Shown: positions 8,214 to 17,893, numbered from the stretch's first letter. The stretch is DNA of 64,000 nt from Prauserella endophytica (GCF_005146945.1 NZ_SWMS01000001.1:186001-250000), one strand, 5' to 3'. The notes: a model not told the origin generated them from the letters alone. Made by a program: numbers and translations.

Positions 8214-8495
8214 ATGGCTGTCTCGGGAATCATCTCCGCGATACTGGTCGGCCTGCTACTCGGCGTGCTGGGCCGGCTGATCGCTCCCGGTAAGCAGGGC
8301 ATCCCCATCTGGCTGACGATCCTCGTCGGCATCGCCGCGGCGTTCCTCGGTACCGCGATCGCGCGCGGGATCGGCTACGCCGACACCGATGGATGGGACT
8401 GGCTTGAGTTCATCACCCAGCTCGGCATCGCCGCGATCGGCGTCTCGCTGGTTGCCGGCCTGTACGGCAAGAACAGGAAACGCCTGCGTACCTAG
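8214..8495 (+). CDS. GlsB/YeaQ/YmgE-type small membrane protein
   Basis: A 93-residue protein with three hydrophobic helices. The glycine-rich pattern (IISAILVGLLLGVLGRLI, then PGKQGIPIWLTILVGIAAA) is that of the transglycosylase-associated-protein family, small stress-related membrane proteins of unknown biochemical function. ATG 8214 is preferred because AGGAGTGGAG lies directly upstream; GTG 8205 sits inside that ribosome site. A charged tail (GKNRKRLRT) ends the protein. Confidence 0.85.
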   Translation: MAVSGIISAILVGLLLGVLGRLIAPGKQGIPIWLTILVGIAAAFLGTAIARGIGYADTDGWDWLEFITQLGIAAIGVSLVAGLYGKNRKRLRT

Positions 8496-8510
8496 CTAGA
8501 GTGGTCCATC

Positions 8511-9233
8511 GTGGAGACGCACGCGCTGGACCTCGCGGGCAAGGGACTCAGCCGGCTTCCCGACTCGGTCAGGGAACTCACCGGGCTCAGGGAGCTGAAC
8601 GTCTACCGCAACCGCCTCACGACGGTTCCGGACTGGCTGTGGGACCTCCGCGAGCTGCGCGTGCTGATCCTCGCTGACAACGATCTGACCGACCTGTCCC
8701 CACGGATCAGCCGGTTGTCGCGGGTACACACACTCGACATCGGCCACAACGCCATCACGTCGTTGCCCGACGAGATCGGCGAGCTGCCGAACCTCACCGA
8801 GTACCTGTACCTCAGCGACAACCGGCTGGTCTCGCTTCCGGAGTCCCTGTTCAAGCTCCACAGGCTTCGCTACCTCGGCGCCACAGACAACGCGCTCACC
8901 GAGCTGCCCGAGGCCGTCAGCGGCCTGACCGCGCTGCGGGAGCTGCGCCTCTACCACAACCGGCTCGCCGCGCTGCCGGAGTCGATCGGCGAGCTCACCG
9001 CTCTGCGGGAGCTGCACCTGCGCGGCAACCGCATCAGCAGGCTGCCCGACACCATCGGCAAGCTCACCGACCTACGAACGCTCGACCTGCGCGACAACGG
9101 GCTGCGCGAGCTGCCCGAATCGCTGCTCGGCCTGCCCAAGCTCGCCAAACTCGACCTGCGCTGGAACCGGGACCTGCGGGAACCCGGCTGGCTGCCGGAG
9201 CTGGAGGCGAACGACTGCGTGGTGCTCCGCTAG
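8511..9233 (+). CDS. leucine-rich-repeat protein
   Basis: A 240-residue protein made almost wholly of about ten 23-residue leucine-rich repeats of the 'typical/bacterial' kind (for example LTALRELHLRGNRISRLPDT and LTDLRTLDLRDNGLRELPES). It starts at GTG 8511, 16 bases after the preceding stop. It has no signal peptide, membrane segment or enzymatic domain, so it should be a small cytosolic solenoid for protein contacts. Partner unknown. It ends with a 4-base convergent overlap with the VanW gene. Repeat proteins of this kind are uncommon in actinobacteria. Confidence 0.9.
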   Translation: METHALDLAGKGLSRLPDSVRELTGLRELNVYRNRLTTVPDWLWDLRELRVLILADNDLTDLSPRISRLSRVHTLDIGHNAITSLPDEIGELPNLTEYLYLSDNRLVSLPESLFKLHRLRYLGATDNALTELPEAVSGLTALRELRLYHNRLAALPESIGELTALRELHLRGNRISRLPDTIGKLTDLRTLDLRDNGLRELPESLLGLPKLAKLDLRWNRDLREPGWLPELEANDCVVLR

Positions 9234-11125
9234 CGGCGGTCCCGGTCGGGCGGTGGCAGGCAGATCACCACCGGCCTCGGGGCGTAACGGACCTCCGTTG
9301 TCTCGCGGCCGGCCTCCCGGTTGGTCGCGACGTCGTAGCGCACCCGCGTGTCCGACACCGTGAAGCCGAACTCGCCGTCCGAGGGCACGCAGCCCTCTCG
9401 CCGCTCGCGCAGCACCTCGGGCCGCTCGAAGTCGGTCCGATCAGCGGTGGAGCTCTCGACGCGGTACTGCCGGGTGCCCCAGATCTTCACGGTGACGCCC
9501 GATCCGCCCGCGGTCGCGGTGATGCCCACGGCCTTGCGCAGGTTGTTGGTGAACGCGAAGTCGACCCGGGAGCCGTCCGAGCGCAGGGTGATCGCGTCGC
9601 GCGCGAGCGGGTAGCGGTCGTCGAAGTGCTCGTGCGCGGTGTGCCCGGCGTCGGCGAGGCCCGCGAGGTAGACGGCGTTGTAGAGCGTGCTCGTGAACTG
9701 GGAGACACCGCCGCCGAGCACGTCGGCGCCCGTGCCGTCCTCGTTCGCGGGCGCGAGCACATAGCCCTTCGACGCCGTGAGGGCGCCCGTGTGCGCGTTG
9801 AGGCTGAACGTCTCGCCCGGGCGCACGAGTGTCCCGTGCACGGCCTCGACCATCGCCGCGACGTTGCGCGCGGCGGGCCCGGAGACGCCGCTGGTGCTGA
9901 ACTCGCCGATGACCTCCTTGACGCCGAGCCCCCGCACCGCCTCGGTGGTCACCTCCGGTTCGCGCACGTCGTAGACCACGGGCAGGTCCCGTCCCTCGCG
10001 CTTGCCCGCGACGTCGAGGAACGGCGCGAAGGTGCGCTCCCAGTTGATCCGCGTGCCCTGTTCGGACGGCTCGATCTCCGGCGAGGTGCCCACGAAGCGC
10101 AGCTCGGCGTCCCGTGCCTCCCTCTCGGTGCCGGCGAGCTGGGGCCGCACCACCTCCTGCAGCGGCGCGCGGTCGAGGGTCATGCTCAGCCCACCGCCCT
10201 CGGCGGGGGTGAAGCGCAGGGCCGCGCTGACGTTCCTCGGTGTGAGCACGGCCGTCCTGCCCTCGCCGCGCAGCGTCACCGGGCCGGATACCAGCGGGCG
10301 CGTCCGCTCCAGCGCGGCCTGCACGCCGGCCATCGTCGCCCGCGGAGACGTGACCGCAACCGGCAGCTCAACGACGCGATCGTTGAGCCAGCCCTTCTTC
10401 ACGATCGCCATGGCGCCGTCGACGTCCGCGAGCCGCTGGCCCGCCTGCGGCCGGACGACGAACGGGCGGACCCCGCCCTCGTCGTCGCCGCCGACGCGGT
10501 GGAAGCCGATGTCGCCCTCCACCACCGGATAGTCGATCCGCTTGTCGGCGAGTGCGTGCAGCGCCTCCCGTAGCGTCTGGTCGTCGGCCTTGCTGACCAC
10601 GCCGACCTCGCGAGAGGTGAAGAACGACGCGATGCGCGTGAAGGGGTTCAGCGGCTGGCTGCCCGCCCGGTCGACGGTCGCCCGCCAGTCCAGGCTGAGC
10701 CCGGCGCTCTCCGGCTCCAGCGTGGTCTCCACGTCGCCGGCCCGCACCGTCAGCGGCTCGGTGAGGCGTGGTTCGAGCTCCCGCCGGAGCGTGTCCTCCG
10801 CGGCGGACGGCGTCAGCCCGCCGACGTCCACGCCGCTGACGGTGACCCCGCGAGGCACGTCGCCCGCGCTGAGGAAGAGGTCCGCCGCGTACAGCAGCAC
10901 GAACACCACGGCGGCGCCCCCGACCAGCATGAAGGCCCTGCCGAGGCCGCGCCGGACCCGCTTGCCGGTGGTGGGTGGCGGCGGCCTGCGCGGCTCGTCG
11001 GGCTGGAGGAGCTCCTCGATGAGCTCGTCGTCGTTGCCCACCTGGGGGTACGCAGAGAAGGCCTGGGGTGCCGCCTTGGGCATGGGATCGGTGTCCCAGT
11101 CAGGCCAGAAGTGTTCCTCCCGCAC
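9230..11125 (-). CDS. VanW family cell-wall protein
   Basis: A 631-residue protein starting at GTG 11125. A charged Pro-rich cytoplasmic head (1-60) precedes one membrane anchor (about 64-85, AFMLVGGAAVVFVLLYAAD). Extracellular repeats of the peptidoglycan-binding type follow (GVTVSGVDVGGLTPSAAEDTL is the typical first repeat). The C-terminal VanW domain includes LVRPGETFSLN, DVLGGGVSQFTSTLYNAVY and DAITLRSDGSRVDFAF. VanW occurs in vancomycin-resistance clusters, but homologues like this are widespread and of unknown role in the envelope. No van resistance genes are nearby. Confidence 0.92.
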   Translation of the reverse strand: MREEHFWPDWDTDPMPKAAPQAFSAYPQVGNDDELIEELLQPDEPRRPPPPTTGKRVRRGLGRAFMLVGGAAVVFVLLYAADLFLSAGDVPRGVTVSGVDVGGLTPSAAEDTLRRELEPRLTEPLTVRAGDVETTLEPESAGLSLDWRATVDRAGSQPLNPFTRIASFFTSREVGVVSKADDQTLREALHALADKRIDYPVVEGDIGFHRVGGDDEGGVRPFVVRPQAGQRLADVDGAMAIVKKGWLNDRVVELPVAVTSPRATMAGVQAALERTRPLVSGPVTLRGEGRTAVLTPRNVSAALRFTPAEGGGLSMTLDRAPLQEVVRPQLAGTEREARDAELRFVGTSPEIEPSEQGTRINWERTFAPFLDVAGKREGRDLPVVYDVREPEVTTEAVRGLGVKEVIGEFSTSGVSGPAARNVAAMVEAVHGTLVRPGETFSLNAHTGALTASKGYVLAPANEDGTGADVLGGGVSQFTSTLYNAVYLAGLADAGHTAHEHFDDRYPLARDAITLRSDGSRVDFAFTNNLRKAVGITATAGGSGVTVKIWGTRQYRVESSTADRTDFERPEVLRERREGCVPSDGEFGFTVSDTRVRYDVATNREAGRETTEVRYAPRPVVICLPPPDRDRR

Positions 11126-11149
11126 TCGACCCCCTCCACCGACGTACGC

Positions 11150-11494
11150 CTACAAGTACAAGCCTGTACCGTGCTCCGCCCGCTCGCTGGCCATGGCGTG
11201 GATGTCGCGCTCCCGCATCACCAGGTACGCGTCACCCTGGATCTCCACCTCCAGCTGGTCCTCCTGGTTGAACAGCACCCGGTCGCCGACCTTCACATTC
11301 CGTACATTGTTCCCCACGCCGAGCACGTTTCCCCAGGAGAGACGGCGAGCGACCTGAGCCGTTGCCGGAATCACGATGCCGCTGCTGCTGCGGCGCTCGC
11401 CCTCGTCCACCGGGACCCGGACGAGCACCCGATCGTGCAACATCTGAATCTCGAGCTTGGCATCCGGCGCGACGGGGTTCCTGCTGTCTGACAC
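11150..11494 (-). CDS. GroES-like co-chaperonin family protein
   Basis: A 114-residue protein from GTG 11494. Residues 17-100 match the Cpn10 fold: LHDRVLVRVPVDEGERRSSSGIVIP (in parts), the mobile-loop position, GNVLGVGNNVRNVKVGDRVLF, and YLVMRERDIHAM. It is longer at both ends than true GroES (about 97 residues), and no groEL neighbours it. It is therefore more likely the divergent GroES-family paralogue seen in actinobacteria than the essential chaperonin. Between the VanW and thioredoxin/NHL genes, same strand. Confidence 0.82.
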   Translation of the reverse strand: MSDSRNPVAPDAKLEIQMLHDRVLVRVPVDEGERRSSSGIVIPATAQVARRLSWGNVLGVGNNVRNVKVGDRVLFNQEDQLEVEIQGDAYLVMRERDIHAMASERAEHGTGLYL

Positions 11495-11513
11495 GGAGCT
11501 AATGCTACGTCCG

Positions 11514-13352
11514 TCAGGTGGCCGGGTTTCCGGCCATCACCAGGCGCAGGCTGCGCTCTCCGTCCGGATCGATGCGGATCGGGACGCCCCAGTCCTGCCG
11601 GGTGACGCGGCACGCCGGGTGCTCCGCGTCGCTGTCGCAGCTGGCCGCCTGAGCGACGACCTGCAGCACGCCCTCACCGAAGCCCTCCGCGAGCTTGATG
11701 GTGCGGGTCAGCTCGGTGCCGCTGCCCTCGCCCTCGGCGAGCAGGCCCGGAGGCGAAGCGCTCACCTCCAGCCGCGTGGACGGGCCGAAGCGGTCGTCGA
11801 GCCGTTCGCCGGGCGGTGGCACGAACACCACGGAGAAGTCCAGCGCACCGGGCGCGAGAACCGTCGGGGGCCTGCGCACGGCGAGCGCCTCGCCGTCCAC
11901 CTGGCCCGCCGCCGAGGCGTCGAGCGGCCGCAGCCGGTGCGCCGCGGTCTCGACCACGAGCACCCCGGCGTCGGTGACGACCAGCCCGGCCGGCTCGGCC
12001 AGGCCGCTCGCCAGCGTGCTGACCTCGCCGGAAGCGGGGTCGTAGCGGCGGATCGCGCCGTTGTAGGTGTCGGCGATCGCCACCGAGCCGTCGCCGAGCA
12101 CGGCGAGACCGAGCGGGTGCTGCAGCAGTGCCTGCGCGGCCTTGCCGTCGCGGTGGCCGAACGAGAACAGATCGGTGCCGACGGCCGTGTAGACCGTGAA
12201 GTCGTCACCCGACGGCTCGATCCAGCGCAGCGCGGAGGTCTCGGCGTCGACGAACCACAGCCGGTCCCTGCCCACGGCGAGGCCGGAGGTCTGGGCGAGG
12301 AACGCCTCGGCGGCCTTGCCGTCGCGCAGGCCCTCGACCGTGGTGCCCGCGAAGCGGCTCACGGTGCCCGCGGCCGGATCGAACAGCCCCAGCGTGTGGT
12401 TGCCCGCCATGGCCACCACGACGCCGCCCGCGGCGTCCCACCAGCGCACATCCCACGGGCTGGTCAGGTCCACGTCCAGCGCGCGGCCGGAGTCCGAGCC
12501 GTCCCGCCACTGCGCGCCGGTGCCCGCCACCGTGATGACGCCGCCGGTGCGCAGGTCGACGCCGCGCAGGCGGTGGTTGGCGGTGTCGGCGACGACGAGG
12601 TGGTAGCCGACCTGCTCGGCCACCTCCCCGGGCAGCAGCGCCAGGCCGGACGGCTCCGCGAAGGAGGCGACGTCGAACGCGCCGTCGGCCGCGCCGCGCT
12701 CGCCGCTGCCGAAGCGGCGCACGAGCGTCTCGGCGTCGGAGGCGAACTCGGCGATCGAATGGTTGGCGGTGTCGGCGACCAGGACACGGCCCGCTGCGGT
12801 GACCACGGCCTTGCTCGGGAACCGCAGCTCGGTGCTCTCGACCTCGGCGGGCACGTACGGGCTACCGCCTCGGCGCAGCGTGCCCTTGGCCTCGTGGGAG
12901 GCGACGAGCTCGGTGACCACGCGGCGCAGCGCCTCGGCGTGACCCTCGCCCGCCGCGACGTGCACGACGTAACCCTCGGGGTCGACCACGACGAGCGTCG
13001 GCCACGCCTTCACGGCGTACTGCTGCCAGTTGGTCATGTCCGGGTCGTTCAGCACGGGGTGGTGCACGCCGTAGCGCTCGACGGCGGCCTCGATGGCGGC
13101 GGTCTCGCCCTCGTGCAGGAACTTCGGGGAGTGCACGCCGATGGTCACGAGCACGTCGGCGAACTCCTGCTCCAGCGGGCGGAGCTCGTCGAGGACGTGC
13201 AGGCAGTTGATGCAGCCGGAGGTCCAGAAGTCGAGCAGGACGATCCGGCCGCGCAGTTCGGCGAGCTTGATCTTCTTGCCACCCGTGTTCAGCCAGGTGT
13301 CACCGGCGAGCTCGGGTGCGCGCACGTTCTGGCGCAGCGTCGGGGCACTCAC
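11514..13352 (-). CDS. thioredoxin-like/NHL-repeat protein (NHLRC2-like)
   Basis: A 612-residue two-domain protein. Residues 10-155 are a TlpA/thioredoxin-like domain with the redox motif C47-I-N-C50 (FWTSGCINCLHVL) and the cis-Pro region AWPTLVVVDPEG. Residues 190-510 form an NHL beta-propeller (repeats such as VLVADTANHSIAEF, LVVADTANHRLRGVDL and VAIADTYNGAIRRYDP). A final beta domain ends the protein. The arrangement matches NHLRC2, a widely conserved protein whose precise redox substrate is unknown. No signal peptide is present, so it acts in the cytosol. Stop at 11514 lies 19 bases from the GroES-like start. Confidence 0.93.
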   Translation of the reverse strand: MSAPTLRQNVRAPELAGDTWLNTGGKKIKLAELRGRIVLLDFWTSGCINCLHVLDELRPLEQEFADVLVTIGVHSPKFLHEGETAAIEAAVERYGVHHPVLNDPDMTNWQQYAVKAWPTLVVVDPEGYVVHVAAGEGHAEALRRVVTELVASHEAKGTLRRGGSPYVPAEVESTELRFPSKAVVTAAGRVLVADTANHSIAEFASDAETLVRRFGSGERGAADGAFDVASFAEPSGLALLPGEVAEQVGYHLVVADTANHRLRGVDLRTGGVITVAGTGAQWRDGSDSGRALDVDLTSPWDVRWWDAAGGVVVAMAGNHTLGLFDPAAGTVSRFAGTTVEGLRDGKAAEAFLAQTSGLAVGRDRLWFVDAETSALRWIEPSGDDFTVYTAVGTDLFSFGHRDGKAAQALLQHPLGLAVLGDGSVAIADTYNGAIRRYDPASGEVSTLASGLAEPAGLVVTDAGVLVVETAAHRLRPLDASAAGQVDGEALAVRRPPTVLAPGALDFSVVFVPPPGERLDDRFGPSTRLEVSASPPGLLAEGEGSGTELTRTIKLAEGFGEGVLQVVAQAASCDSDAEHPACRVTRQDWGVPIRIDPDGERSLRLVMAGNPAT

Positions 13353-13458
13353 ACCTCAAGTGAACGCGACACGCGTTGCCCAGCTTCCGTCCGGGGGGTG
13401 TGATCCACCCGAGCGGGGTATGTAATAAGAGGCCGTTTCAGATGGTCGTTCGCGCACC

Positions 13459-13641
13459 TCAGGTGCGATCTCGAGTGGGTCCGCCCGCCGGTTCGGTGAG
13501 CGTGACGGTTGGCGTGCGGGTACCGGTCTGCCAGACCTTCGGCGACGACGTGTCGGGGCTCTCGCCCCCGCAGCCGGCGACCATGGCCGCGAAGGCGACC
13601 GCGGTGACGCTCGAAACGGCGATCGAGGTGGCGATTCGCAT
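13459..13641 (-). CDS. small lipoprotein, unknown function
   Basis: A 60-residue protein from ATG 13641 with a GGAAGA ribosome site. Signal peptide MRIATSIAVSSVTAVAFAAM leads to lipobox VAGC (Cys 23), followed by a short Ser/Thr/Pro-rich tail (GGESPDTSSPKVWQTG). The upstream extension to 13683 has no signal-peptide character. The lipobox is convincing. No family is recognised. The tail of about 37 residues is too short for an enzymatic domain. Confidence 0.65.
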   Translation of the reverse strand: MRIATSIAVSSVTAVAFAAMVAGCGGESPDTSSPKVWQTGTRTPTVTLTEPAGGPTRDRT

Positions 13642-13724
13642 GGATGCTGTCTTCCGCTGGGGACTGGGACGACACCCCCACATCGCCCCCGAACACGCCC
13701 GCGTTACGCGCCGCCCGCCCGCCC

Positions 13725-13869
13725 GCAGTGAAGGCCACCTTCACTGCGTGGAATCAAACGCAGCGGCGCGGAGCGCCTCCGGTTGGGTGGTGGTGGGAGA
13801 CGGGCGGGCGCAGGCATGGTGGCCTTCACTGCGTTGAACGCAGGCATGGTGGCCTTCACTGCGGTTGGC
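13725..13869. repeat. MITE-like element, copy A, with duplicated right end
   Basis: Left end 13725-13747 is a 23-bp palindrome (GCAGTGAAGG-CCA-CCTTCACTGC). The right end, GCAGGCATGGTGGCC and TTCACTGC at 13810-13832, is a related inverted copy, giving a 108-bp unit with about 60 bases inside. The right end is repeated in tandem as a 30-base unit (13810-13839 and 13840-13869). Copy B at 18899-19005 has the same ends, length, orientation and a similar interior. It lies 3' of the beta-helix protein gene and 5' of the small lipoprotein gene. Confidence 0.75.
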
Positions 13870-13885
13870 GGACAGGTGCCGGGGG

Positions 13886-16252
13886 CTAGCTGCCGTTGCG
13901 GCGGAGTGTGCGCGTCATGCCTGCCGCCACCGTGGTGGCGAGCACCCAGCCCATCGCCGTGAACCCGGTGGAGACCCACTTGTCCTCGTCGGCCATGTAC
14001 CAGCGGCCCTTGTTGCCGAAGTCGGCGATCGGCACCAGCAGGTCGGCGGTGTAGAGCACCGGGTTCCACTCCAGGCCCGAATCGTCGCGGTTCACCGTGC
14101 AGCGCTCGCCGATCACCTCGAACCGCTCGGTGTCGAGAGTGCACTCGTCGCTGCGCAGGCCGAACCACAGGCTGCCCGCCACGAGCAGCATGACCAGCCA
14201 CGCGAGCGCGCGGACCGGGCGGTAGCCGTAGCCGACCATCGAACGCTGCAACCAGCTCCACAGCCGCACGCCCAGCCCGAGAAACCGGTAGCCACGAGCG
14301 AGCGACTCGTAGCGGTACTGCTGCTTCTTGAGCAGCACGGTGTCGGCGTGCTCCTCGTTGCCGCTCGTGCGCAACATCGTGGCGAGCTGGTCGTACGGGC
14401 CCGGCCGGTAGCCCGGCATGGCGTCGTGCAGCATCCGCAGCCGCGCCTTGACGGTGCCGTCGTCGCGCAGGTCGATCGGGGTATCGAGCGCGTCGTAGCG
14501 GAAGTCCTCCAGCTCGAGGCCGCCCGTGGCCCGCCACAGCGCAGGCGTGTCGGACAGCGTCCCGCAGTGGGCCCTGCGCAGCACCACCGTGCCGTCCGGC
14601 GGAACCTCGGGGGCGAGCACGAACTCGTCGGCCACGGTGTCACCCGCGTCGAGCGCGATCCCGTCCCTCGGCGTCGAGACCAGCTCGGAACCGGTGAAGT
14701 CGATCTGCCGCTTGACCACCGCGCCGTCCATCGTCACGCCGCCCCTGGCCCGGAACGGCCGGTCGCGGTTGGCCATCAGCAGCAGGCTCCTGGCGACCTG
14801 CACCGACCGCAGGTCCACCGCCCAGCTGCCGGCCTCGGTGACCTCAGGCTGGCCCACGTCGGTGCCCCGAAGGTCGATGCTCCCGCCGACGGTCATGCCC
14901 TGCAGCCGCAGCGTTCCGGCCACCGCGCAGTCGGTGAGCAGCAGGTTGCCGGACACGGTGCTGCGCCGGGCCGAGACCACGTCGCGCTCGGGGTGGAAGA
15001 ACGTGGCCCCGGAGATCAGCACGTTGCCGCGCACGGTGACGTCGGCCAGGCGCAGCTGCCCCTCCGACCACATGCCCTTGCCGTCGATGTCGCCGTTGAT
15101 CTCGCTGCCGTCGAGGTGCACGGCCCGGTCGTGGAACGGCGGCGTCTGCCCCCGCAGCACCTTGATCCGCGCGCCCGCGAGCCGCAGCGAACCGCCGAGG
15201 TGGGCGTTGACCATGCGGATGGTGCCGGTGACGTCGAGCTGGTCGCTGAGCTCGACGTTGCCCTCCACGTGCATCCGGTCGGCGATCAGGGACGGCCGGG
15301 GATCGACGTACCAGTCACCGGTCTTCCACGCGTCCACCACGATCTCGCCGGTCTGGTCGACCGCGAGCCGCCCGCCCCTGAACACGATGTCGCCCGCCAC
15401 GTTCAGGCTCGGCATGAACAGCATCCCGTTGGCGGTGAACCGTCTGCGGGAGGCGCGGGGACCGTAGTTGTCCACCTCGCACAGCAGGCTGCCACCGATC
15501 TGCATGCCGTTGCCGTTGAGGGCGAAGCCCTCCGGGTTGTCGAGCGTGGCGCCCGAGAAGTTCACGTTGCCGCCCGCGCGCAGGCCGGGCACGCGCACCT
15601 CGCCGCTCGCCTCCAGCCGGTACGCGAGCAGCGCGCCGGTGATCACCAGCCGGTCGGCCTGCACGGCCTTGCCGCGCGGGTGGAAGATCCGCGTGCGCGT
15701 GAGCACCACGGAGCCCTCGATCACGGCGTCGGTGAGGTTGACGGCCGCGTCGGGCAGCCCGCGCTCCAGGTCGTCGGCGCGGCGCACCGTGGTCTCCGAG
15801 TCGTCCCGCCCCGAGTCGACCTCCACCAGGCAGCGGATCAGCCGGACGTCGTTGCGGCTGCGGAAGTTGCGGGCCTTGAGCCCCGGCAGCCAGCACCGCC
15901 GGAACACGAGCCCGAGCAGGTTGGCCTCCCGCACGTCGGGCGGCTGCTCGAACCGGCAGCGCTCGAACCGGAACAGGTACTGCAGGTCCGCCGCGCGCAG
16001 GTCGAGCTTGCCCGTGATGTAGGCGTCCTCGACCTGCACGATCGGCGCGTTGGTCGCCTGCTTGCGCCAGCGCAGCAGCCCGCCGCTGCCGGGCTCGATG
16101 AAGGGACGCAGCAGGTCGGCGGCGTTGACCTCGTAGCGGCGGTCCGGGCTCGGCGCGAAGGGGTCGAACGGGGGCCGCTCCGGCTCAGCCGTCTCGACCT
16201 GCCCGTCCTCGCTTTCGCCGGGTTCACGGCCTGCTCGGCGAAAACCCGGCAT
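13886..16252 (-). CDS. large beta-helix membrane protein, unknown function
   Basis: A 788-residue protein. ATG 16252 (MPGFRRAGREPG) is chosen because AGAGGAGA lies 6-13 bases upstream; the frame is open to 16291. Residues about 60-600 are a run of short strand repeats of the kind 'GN-x-x-F/L-x-G-A-x-hydrophobic' (GGNVNFSGATLDNPEG, AGDIVFRGGRLAVD, GGSLRLAGARI, GNVLISGATFF), predicting a right-handed beta-helix. Three hydrophobic segments follow at the C-terminus (ALAWLVMLLVAGSLWFGL; VLYTADLLVPIADFG; GFTAMGWVLATTVAAG). Similar actinobacterial proteins are labelled 'oxidoreductase' without evidence, and I see no cofactor motif. The topology suggests a cytoplasmic beta-helix tethered to the membrane by its C-terminus. 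Confidence 0.8.
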   Translation of the reverse strand: MPGFRRAGREPGESEDGQVETAEPERPPFDPFAPSPDRRYEVNAADLLRPFIEPGSGGLLRWRKQATNAPIVQVEDAYITGKLDLRAADLQYLFRFERCRFEQPPDVREANLLGLVFRRCWLPGLKARNFRSRNDVRLIRCLVEVDSGRDDSETTVRRADDLERGLPDAAVNLTDAVIEGSVVLTRTRIFHPRGKAVQADRLVITGALLAYRLEASGEVRVPGLRAGGNVNFSGATLDNPEGFALNGNGMQIGGSLLCEVDNYGPRASRRRFTANGMLFMPSLNVAGDIVFRGGRLAVDQTGEIVVDAWKTGDWYVDPRPSLIADRMHVEGNVELSDQLDVTGTIRMVNAHLGGSLRLAGARIKVLRGQTPPFHDRAVHLDGSEINGDIDGKGMWSEGQLRLADVTVRGNVLISGATFFHPERDVVSARRSTVSGNLLLTDCAVAGTLRLQGMTVGGSIDLRGTDVGQPEVTEAGSWAVDLRSVQVARSLLLMANRDRPFRARGGVTMDGAVVKRQIDFTGSELVSTPRDGIALDAGDTVADEFVLAPEVPPDGTVVLRRAHCGTLSDTPALWRATGGLELEDFRYDALDTPIDLRDDGTVKARLRMLHDAMPGYRPGPYDQLATMLRTSGNEEHADTVLLKKQQYRYESLARGYRFLGLGVRLWSWLQRSMVGYGYRPVRALAWLVMLLVAGSLWFGLRSDECTLDTERFEVIGERCTVNRDDSGLEWNPVLYTADLLVPIADFGNKGRWYMADEDKWVSTGFTAMGWVLATTVAAGMTRTLRRNGS

Positions 16253-16331
16253 CGCGCGTCTCCTCTGTAGCTCGGCCGTGTGAAACCACATTCTGTATGT
16301 GGACGACCGCGCAGCGAGGTTGGTTCCCGGA

Positions 16332-17087
16332 TCAGTCGATCACGTGCACGGGGTTCAGCACCCGGTGCAGGAACGTCTGCGTGCGCTCGTGCCGTGGTTC
16401 GCCGATCACCTGCGCGGGTGGACCCTCCTCCACGACCACGCCACCGTCCATGAACAGCACCTTGTCGGCGACCTCGCGGGCGAACTGCATCTCGTGGGTC
16501 ACCACGAGCATCGTCATGCCCTCGTTCGCCAGCTGGCGCATGACGCCGAGGACGTCGCCGACCAGCTCGGGATCGAGCGCCGAGGTGGGCTCGTCGAACA
16601 ACATCACGGCGGGCTGCATCGACAGCGCCCTCGCGATCGCGGCCCGCTGCTGCTGGCCGCCGGAGAGCTGCGACGGCATGGAGTTCGCCTTCTCCTCCAA
16701 CCCCACCCTGCGCAGGTTCTCCCTCGCGATCGCCGTGGCCTCGGCCGGGTCGCGCTTGAGCACCTTCCGCTGGGCGATGGTGAGGTTGTCGAGCACGGAG
16801 AGATGGCCGAACAGGTTGAAGCTCTGGAAGACCATGCCGATCGTGCGGCGGGCCTTGTCGATGTCCACGTCAGGGTCGGTCATCTCGAAACCGTTGACGC
16901 GCACCGCGCCCGAGTTCGGCTCTTCCAGCAGGTTCACGCAGCGCAGCAGCGTCGACTTGCCGGAGCCCGACGGCCCGATGATGCACACGACCTCGCCGCG
17001 CCGGACGCTCATGTCGATGCCCTTGAGCACCTCGAGCTTGCCGAACGCCTTGTGGAGGCCGGAGACCTCGATGATCACGTCACTCAT
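16332..17087 (-). CDS. polar amino-acid ABC transporter, ATP-binding subunit
   Basis: A 251-residue ATPase of the GlnQ/HisP class. Walker A is GPSGSGKST, the signature is [15 protein letters not shown], Walker B is [14 protein letters not shown], and the H-loop is VVTHEM; all are intact. Third gene of a three-gene operon (binding lipoprotein, permease, ATPase). Its ATG overlaps the permease stop by 4 bases. It energises uptake of a polar amino acid; glutamine or glutamate are the usual substrates of close homologues but are not proven here. Confidence 0.95.
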   Translation of the reverse strand: MSDVIIEVSGLHKAFGKLEVLKGIDMSVRRGEVVCIIGPSGSGKSTLLRCVNLLEEPNSGAVRVNGFEMTDPDVDIDKARRTIGMVFQSFNLFGHLSVLDNLTIAQRKVLKRDPAEATAIARENLRRVGLEEKANSMPSQLSGGQQQRAAIARALSMQPAVMLFDEPTSALDPELVGDVLGVMRQLANEGMTMLVVTHEMQFAREVADKVLFMDGGVVVEEGPPAQVIGEPRHERTQTFLHRVLNPVHVID

Positions 17088-17893
17088 GCCGTCACCTTCA
17101 GTCCTTCGTCCACCTTGCGGCCCGTCCTGCGCTCCAGGTACCGCGACAGGTAGCCGAGCGGCACGGTGATGATCAGGTAGCAGAGGCCGGCGAGCAGGAT
17201 CGGGGTCAGTGAGCCCGTCGCGTTCAGCCCCTCACGGCCGAACTTCGCCAGCTCGTACTCGTCACGCACCAGACCAAGCAGGTAGATCAGCGACGAGTCC
17301 TTGGTGAGCAGGATCAGCTCGTTGGTCAGGGGCGGCAGGATGATCCGGAACGCCTGCGGGATCACCACCGTCACTGTGGTCCGCGTCTGGGACATGCCGA
17401 GCGAGCGGGCCGCCTCGATCTGGCCCGGCGGCACGGCCTGGATGCCGGCCCGCAGGGTCTCCGCGATGTAGGCGGAGCCGACGAGGCCGAGCGCGATCGC
17501 CGCGGTCGAGTAGATGTCGAACCGGATGCCGAAGGCCAGCGGCACGCCGTAGCCCAGCGCGATGAACACGAGCAGTGCGGGGATGCCGCGGAAGAACTCG
17601 ATGTAGATCGTCGCGAGCCAGCGGTACGGGCCGACCGACGAGAGCTTCATCAGCGCGAGGATGAGGCCGAGGCCGAGACCGAGGGCGAACCCGAGTGCCG
17701 TGTAGATGATCGTGTTGACGAGAGCGGTGGAGAGGATCTCCGGGAACTGCGTTGACGCCGCGTCCAGGTTGAAGAACGCGTCGCGGATCGTGCCCCAGTC
17801 GGCGAACACCGCCAGCAGCACGATCGCGAGGATGAGGACGCCGTACTGCCCGCCGCGGAAAGCCCGCGCACGCTGGCGCCGAGACATCGCCAT
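17084..17893 (-). CDS. polar amino-acid ABC transporter, permease subunit
   Basis: A 269-residue membrane protein, starting at ATG 17893 with GAGGAG 8 bases upstream. It has about five or six membrane helices and the HisM/GlnP-type sequence [17 protein letters not shown]. The EAA loop is [29 protein letters not shown] (in parts), which contacts the ATPase. A single permease gene implies a homodimeric channel. It lies between the lipoprotein and the ATPase genes. Confidence 0.93.
   Translation of the reverse strand: MAMSRRQRARAFRGGQYGVLILAIVLLAVFADWGTIRDAFFNLDAASTQFPEILSTALVNTIIYTALGFALGLGLGLILALMKLSSVGPYRWLATIYIEFFRGIPALLVFIALGYGVPLAFGIRFDIYSTAAIALGLVGSAYIAETLRAGIQAVPPGQIEAARSLGMSQTRTTVTVVIPQAFRIILPPLTNELILLTKDSSLIYLLGLVRDEYELAKFGREGLNATGSLTPILLAGLCYLIITVPLGYLSRYLERRTGRKVDEGLKVTA

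Noticed and set aside
9230-11125. VanW gene as part of a vancomycin-resistance cluster (with VanZ at 3243)
   Set aside because: No vanHAX, vanRS or vanY nearby; VanW and VanZ domains are common singly in actinobacterial chromosomes and here lie 5 kb apart in unrelated contexts.
11150-11494. Calling the GroES-like gene groES
   Set aside because: No groEL neighbour, longer ends and divergent mobile loop; better named only as a family member.
13810-13869. Two 30-base direct repeats, considered as a CRISPR fragment
   Set aside because: The units are directly adjacent without spacers and are the right end of a MITE-like element; no cas genes are present.
13865-16270. 801-codon open frame opposite the beta-helix protein gene
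   Set aside because: His/Gln/Pro/Arg-rich shadow frame without ribosome site or domain; the minus-strand protein has repeats, membrane helices and a good ribosome site.
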